From the IMG/VR virus record IMGVR_UViG_3300017772_000022, positions 1-43,014 of that record: a stretch of 43,014 bases of DNA. One strand, 5' to 3'. A program made the position numbers and the translations under genes. Below the pieces are notes generated by a model that searched no databases, was not told where the DNA came from, and saw only the letters and a program-made list of their open reading frames with translations. Below, piece by piece: positions 41,918-43,014 of this stretch. This DNA comes from a virus. Position 1 is the stretch's first letter, and every line of letters starts with the position of its first letter.

Positions 41918-42157
41918 GTTACACTGTACATGTTTATGTTATGTGTAATTTATTAAGAGATTATTTTTAAGAGTAACATTGTAAGGACATTCTAAATGAT
42001 ACATTGTACATGTATACACCTTAACTATTACTATTACATAGTTTTACACATATAATATGGTATGTCAAGTGTTAATATTGTCACTGTAACATTAAGTGAT
42101 ACACTGAAACATTACGTTATCTGTGTATGTCATCACGAATTGTTACAACAATGTAAC
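41918..42157. repeat. Cluster of TACA/TGTA half-sites
   Basis: Related words recur: GTTACACTGTACATGT (41918), GTAACATTGTAAGG (41973), GATACATTGTACATGTA (41998), GTCACTGTAACATT (42080), GATACACTGAAACATT (42098) and the perfect inverted repeat GTTACAACAATGTAAC (42142-42157). The surrounding 41862-42240 has no convincing gene. Such iterated dyad half-sites suggest binding of a phage regulator or an origin protein, but this is inference. Confidence 0.5.
42038..42068 (-). promoter_or_regulatory. Late promoter at the head of the minus-strand region
   Basis: On the minus strand TTGACA (42063-42068) is followed after exactly 16 bases by TAAAAC (42041-42046) and TAT. The expected start near 42031 is about 175 bases before the first late gene. 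The layout equals the capsid promoter. It lies within the half-site cluster, where a regulator could control it. Confidence 0.65.
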
Positions 42158-42170
42158 CATTGTATATGTA

Positions 42171-42194
42171 AACCACCTTATGTGTATAGTGGTT
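42171..42194. other. Inverted repeat AACCAC / GTGGTT
   Basis: AACCAC (42171-42176) and GTGGTT (42189-42194) form a six-base dyad around 12 bases. It lies just beyond the TACA/TGTA cluster and may be an operator or cruciform. There is no T-run on either strand. Confidence 0.4.
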
Positions 42195-42240
42195 AACAGT
42201 GTATTTTACTGATCTGTGTGTATATTCATGCATACTATCT

Positions 42241-42308
42241 ACGCCACCCCCACTGGCCCCTGCGGCCCTTCGCTCTTCACCGCGCAATTGCGCCTATAAT
42301 GCAAGGTC
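42241..42308 (+). promoter_or_regulatory. GC-rich patch ending in a perfect TATAAT
   Basis: Bases 42241-42294 are far richer in GC than the AT-rich sequence on the left and include the perfect palindrome GCGCAATTGCGC (42282-42293). TATAAT (42295-42300) follows. No good -35 is present 16-18 bases upstream, so it would need an activator. It may be the plus-strand early promoter, with transcription starting near 42307. Confidence 0.4.
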
Positions 42309-42620
42309 ATGGCGCGTGGTGAGAGCAAACAGCATGTCACATTCCACCATCACATCGTAGATGTGTTTAAAAACAACCACTTACTTGTCTACGACAACTG
42401 TTATGGAATCAGTTGCCTGTCTTTAGACAGAATGGATAGGGGGATTTGCCACACTCTTAGTGTGTTGACAAGACGATGCTTATATTTCTACCCCATCCCC
42501 TCTGGGGCAATGCACATGATCCTACAAGCCACGTGCTGCTCTGCCAATGGTTCAAGTCAAGTCCGACGTTGGACCTATAACATCTTTGATGTTGCTAAAA
42601 TGTCACAGCTAAGGTGGTGA
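42309..42620 (+). CDS. Doubtful ORF (103 residues) over a hairpin-rich segment
   Basis: An open frame starts with ATG eight bases after TATAAT, with no ribosome site, so it would be leaderless. The product (starting MARGESKQHVTFHHH) is His/Cys-rich with no domain or helix pattern I recognise. The same bases hold many short perfect stems, which fits an RNA better than a protein. I list it as possible but think it probably not coding. Confidence 0.2.
   Translation: MARGESKQHVTFHHHIVDVFKNNHLLVYDNCYGISCLSLDRMDRGICHTLSVLTRRCLYFYPIPSGAMHMILQATCCSANGSSQVRRWTYNIFDVAKMSQLRW
42385..42593 (+). ncRNA. Candidate structured RNA or origin stem-loops
   Basis: Short perfect stems follow each other closely: TTGTC-TAC-GACAA (42385-42397), CAACTG-N9-CAGTTG (42395-42415), CTGTC-TTTA-GACAG (42417-42430), CACACT-CTT-AGTGTG (42450-42464), CCCC-TCT-GGGG (42497-42507), GTCC-N6-GGAC (42561-42574) and AACATC-TTT-GATGTT (42579-42593). 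The first two share bases and exclude each other. The density and the tiny loops suggest a folded RNA, or single-strand structure at an origin. The strand is assumed from the TATAAT upstream. No known RNA family is recognised. Confidence 0.35.
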
Positions 42621-42858
42621 AGCTGCGAGTTGAGGTCGCAAGTTTAGCGCATGAGTTTCAGAAAAATATTATCGAAGAGAATATTATTTCTTGCAACAGC
42701 GTGTAAAACGGCGGGCGCAGAGGATCACGAGGCAACTTTCCAACCTCCAAAACTTATACTATCTTCTTACATTTTTAATGATAGAACTATATCTCACTTC
42801 TTGTGAGAGATATAGATTCTCTCATATAAAAATAGAAGATAGATAAAGGAAGCTCAAA
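42621..42858 (+). promoter_or_regulatory. Leader region before the right-edge gene
   Basis: This 238-base stretch has no gene that I can support. It holds TGCGA-N7-TCGCA near 42625, a direct repeat AATATTAT (42665 and 42680), AT-rich sequence with TTATACTAT near 42762 as a possible -10, the stem-loops at 42787-42824, and the aagga ribosome site at 42846-42850. It is probably the 5' leader of the early operon. Confidence 0.45.
42787..42824 (+). promoter_or_regulatory. Two mutually exclusive leader hairpins
   Basis: CTATATCTCAC (42787-42797) pairs with GTGAGA and TATAG (42803-42808, 42811-42815) across a two-base bulge. Alternatively TGAGAG (42804-42809) pairs with CTCTCA (42819-42824). Both cannot form together. 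They lie 35 bases before the ATG of the right-edge gene, so they could switch its expression. Confidence 0.5.
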
Positions 42859-43014
42859 ATGGCAAATCTCGAAATTCAAAACATCTCAACCCTCGAAGAT
42901 CAAGGCAAGGTTCTTTCAGAACAGTGGGCTAAAATCGAAGCTGCTGACAAGAAAAGATTCAAACTTTCAACCAAAGCTGAAGGCTTTGATACACAGCTTG
43001 GAAAGCTGATGGTC
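42859..43014 (+). CDS. Early gene cut by the right edge
   Basis: This ATG follows aagga at a good distance and the frame stays open for the 52 codons to the window end. The visible start is MANLEIQNISTLEDQGKVL, then KKRFKLSTKAEGFDTQLG. It is soluble and Lys/Glu-rich, and its full length and function cannot be seen. It is likely the first gene of the plus-strand early region; the polymerase at the left edge would be further along that same region if the source molecule is circular. Confidence 0.7.
   Translation, partial: MANLEIQNISTLEDQGKVLSEQWAKIEAADKKRFKLSTKAEGFDTQLGKLMV

Noticed and set aside
42465-42470. TTGACA on the plus strand as a promoter -35
   Set aside because: The bases 16-18 downstream (TCTACC) do not resemble a -10, unlike the minus-strand elements.
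42535-42547. tRNA-like segment on the minus strand (TTGGCAGAGCAGC)
   Set aside because: It resembles a D-arm right half, but no matching D-stem left half, anticodon loop with T33, or T-arm follows at the proper distance.
1-43014. Temperate lifestyle genes (integrase, CI-like repressor)
   Set aside because: No such frames are recognised, though a few kilobases of the source molecule may lie outside the window.

Overview
The window is most of the genome of a lytic, podovirus-like tailed phage (no integrase, repressor or phage RNA polymerase is visible here), AT-rich and very densely coded. The host is most likely a marine alphaproteobacterium such as a roseobacter or SAR116 relative. The basis for this is inference: a class II (B12-dependent) ribonucleotide reductase, a holin of the gene-transfer-agent 3TM type, a DUF1127 protein, and an overall plan that resembles HMO-2011-type podoviruses. 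Both ends cut through genes. A plus-strand gene starts at 42859 and runs off the right edge, and a plus-strand DNA polymerase enters from the left. If the source is circular, the missing part would hold the start of the early region (helicase, primase, polymerase N-terminus).

Region 1 (2-6952, plus strand) is DNA metabolism: family A DNA polymerase C-terminus, a probable ssDNA-binding protein, an Fe-S PD-(D/E)XK exonuclease, T7-type endonuclease I, DUF3310, class II ribonucleotide reductase, glutaredoxin, a second PD-(D/E)XK-like protein, an RMF-like small protein and a MazG pyrophosphohydrolase. Genes overlap by 1-8 bases or sit next to strong Shine-Dalgarno sequences. A symmetric terminator at 6958-6977 separates this region from the convergent late region.

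Region 2 (6981-41855, minus strand, read right to left) is the late region. It begins with small basic proteins and a DUF1127 gene, then a lysis block (small membrane protein, 3TM holin, GH108 endolysin), terminase small and large subunits, portal, scaffold, major capsid protein, an S74 fibre of 1527 residues with its assembly proteins, fibre-tail adaptor, head-tail adaptor, tail stabilisation protein, two more fibre genes (one glycine-rich), and finally large internal or ejection proteins (639, 391 and 1186 residues).

Region 3 (41856-42858) is a divergent control region of about 1 kb. It has two minus-strand promoter-like elements, repeated TACA/TGTA half sites, a short GC-rich patch and an unusually dense run of small hairpins that may be a structured RNA or part of an origin. 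The same 31-base promoter architecture, TTGACA-N16-TA(A/T)AACTAT, appears three times: twice at the head of the late region and once just upstream of the capsid gene, which is also followed by a strong terminator. This points to host-RNA-polymerase transcription with a dedicated capsid unit.
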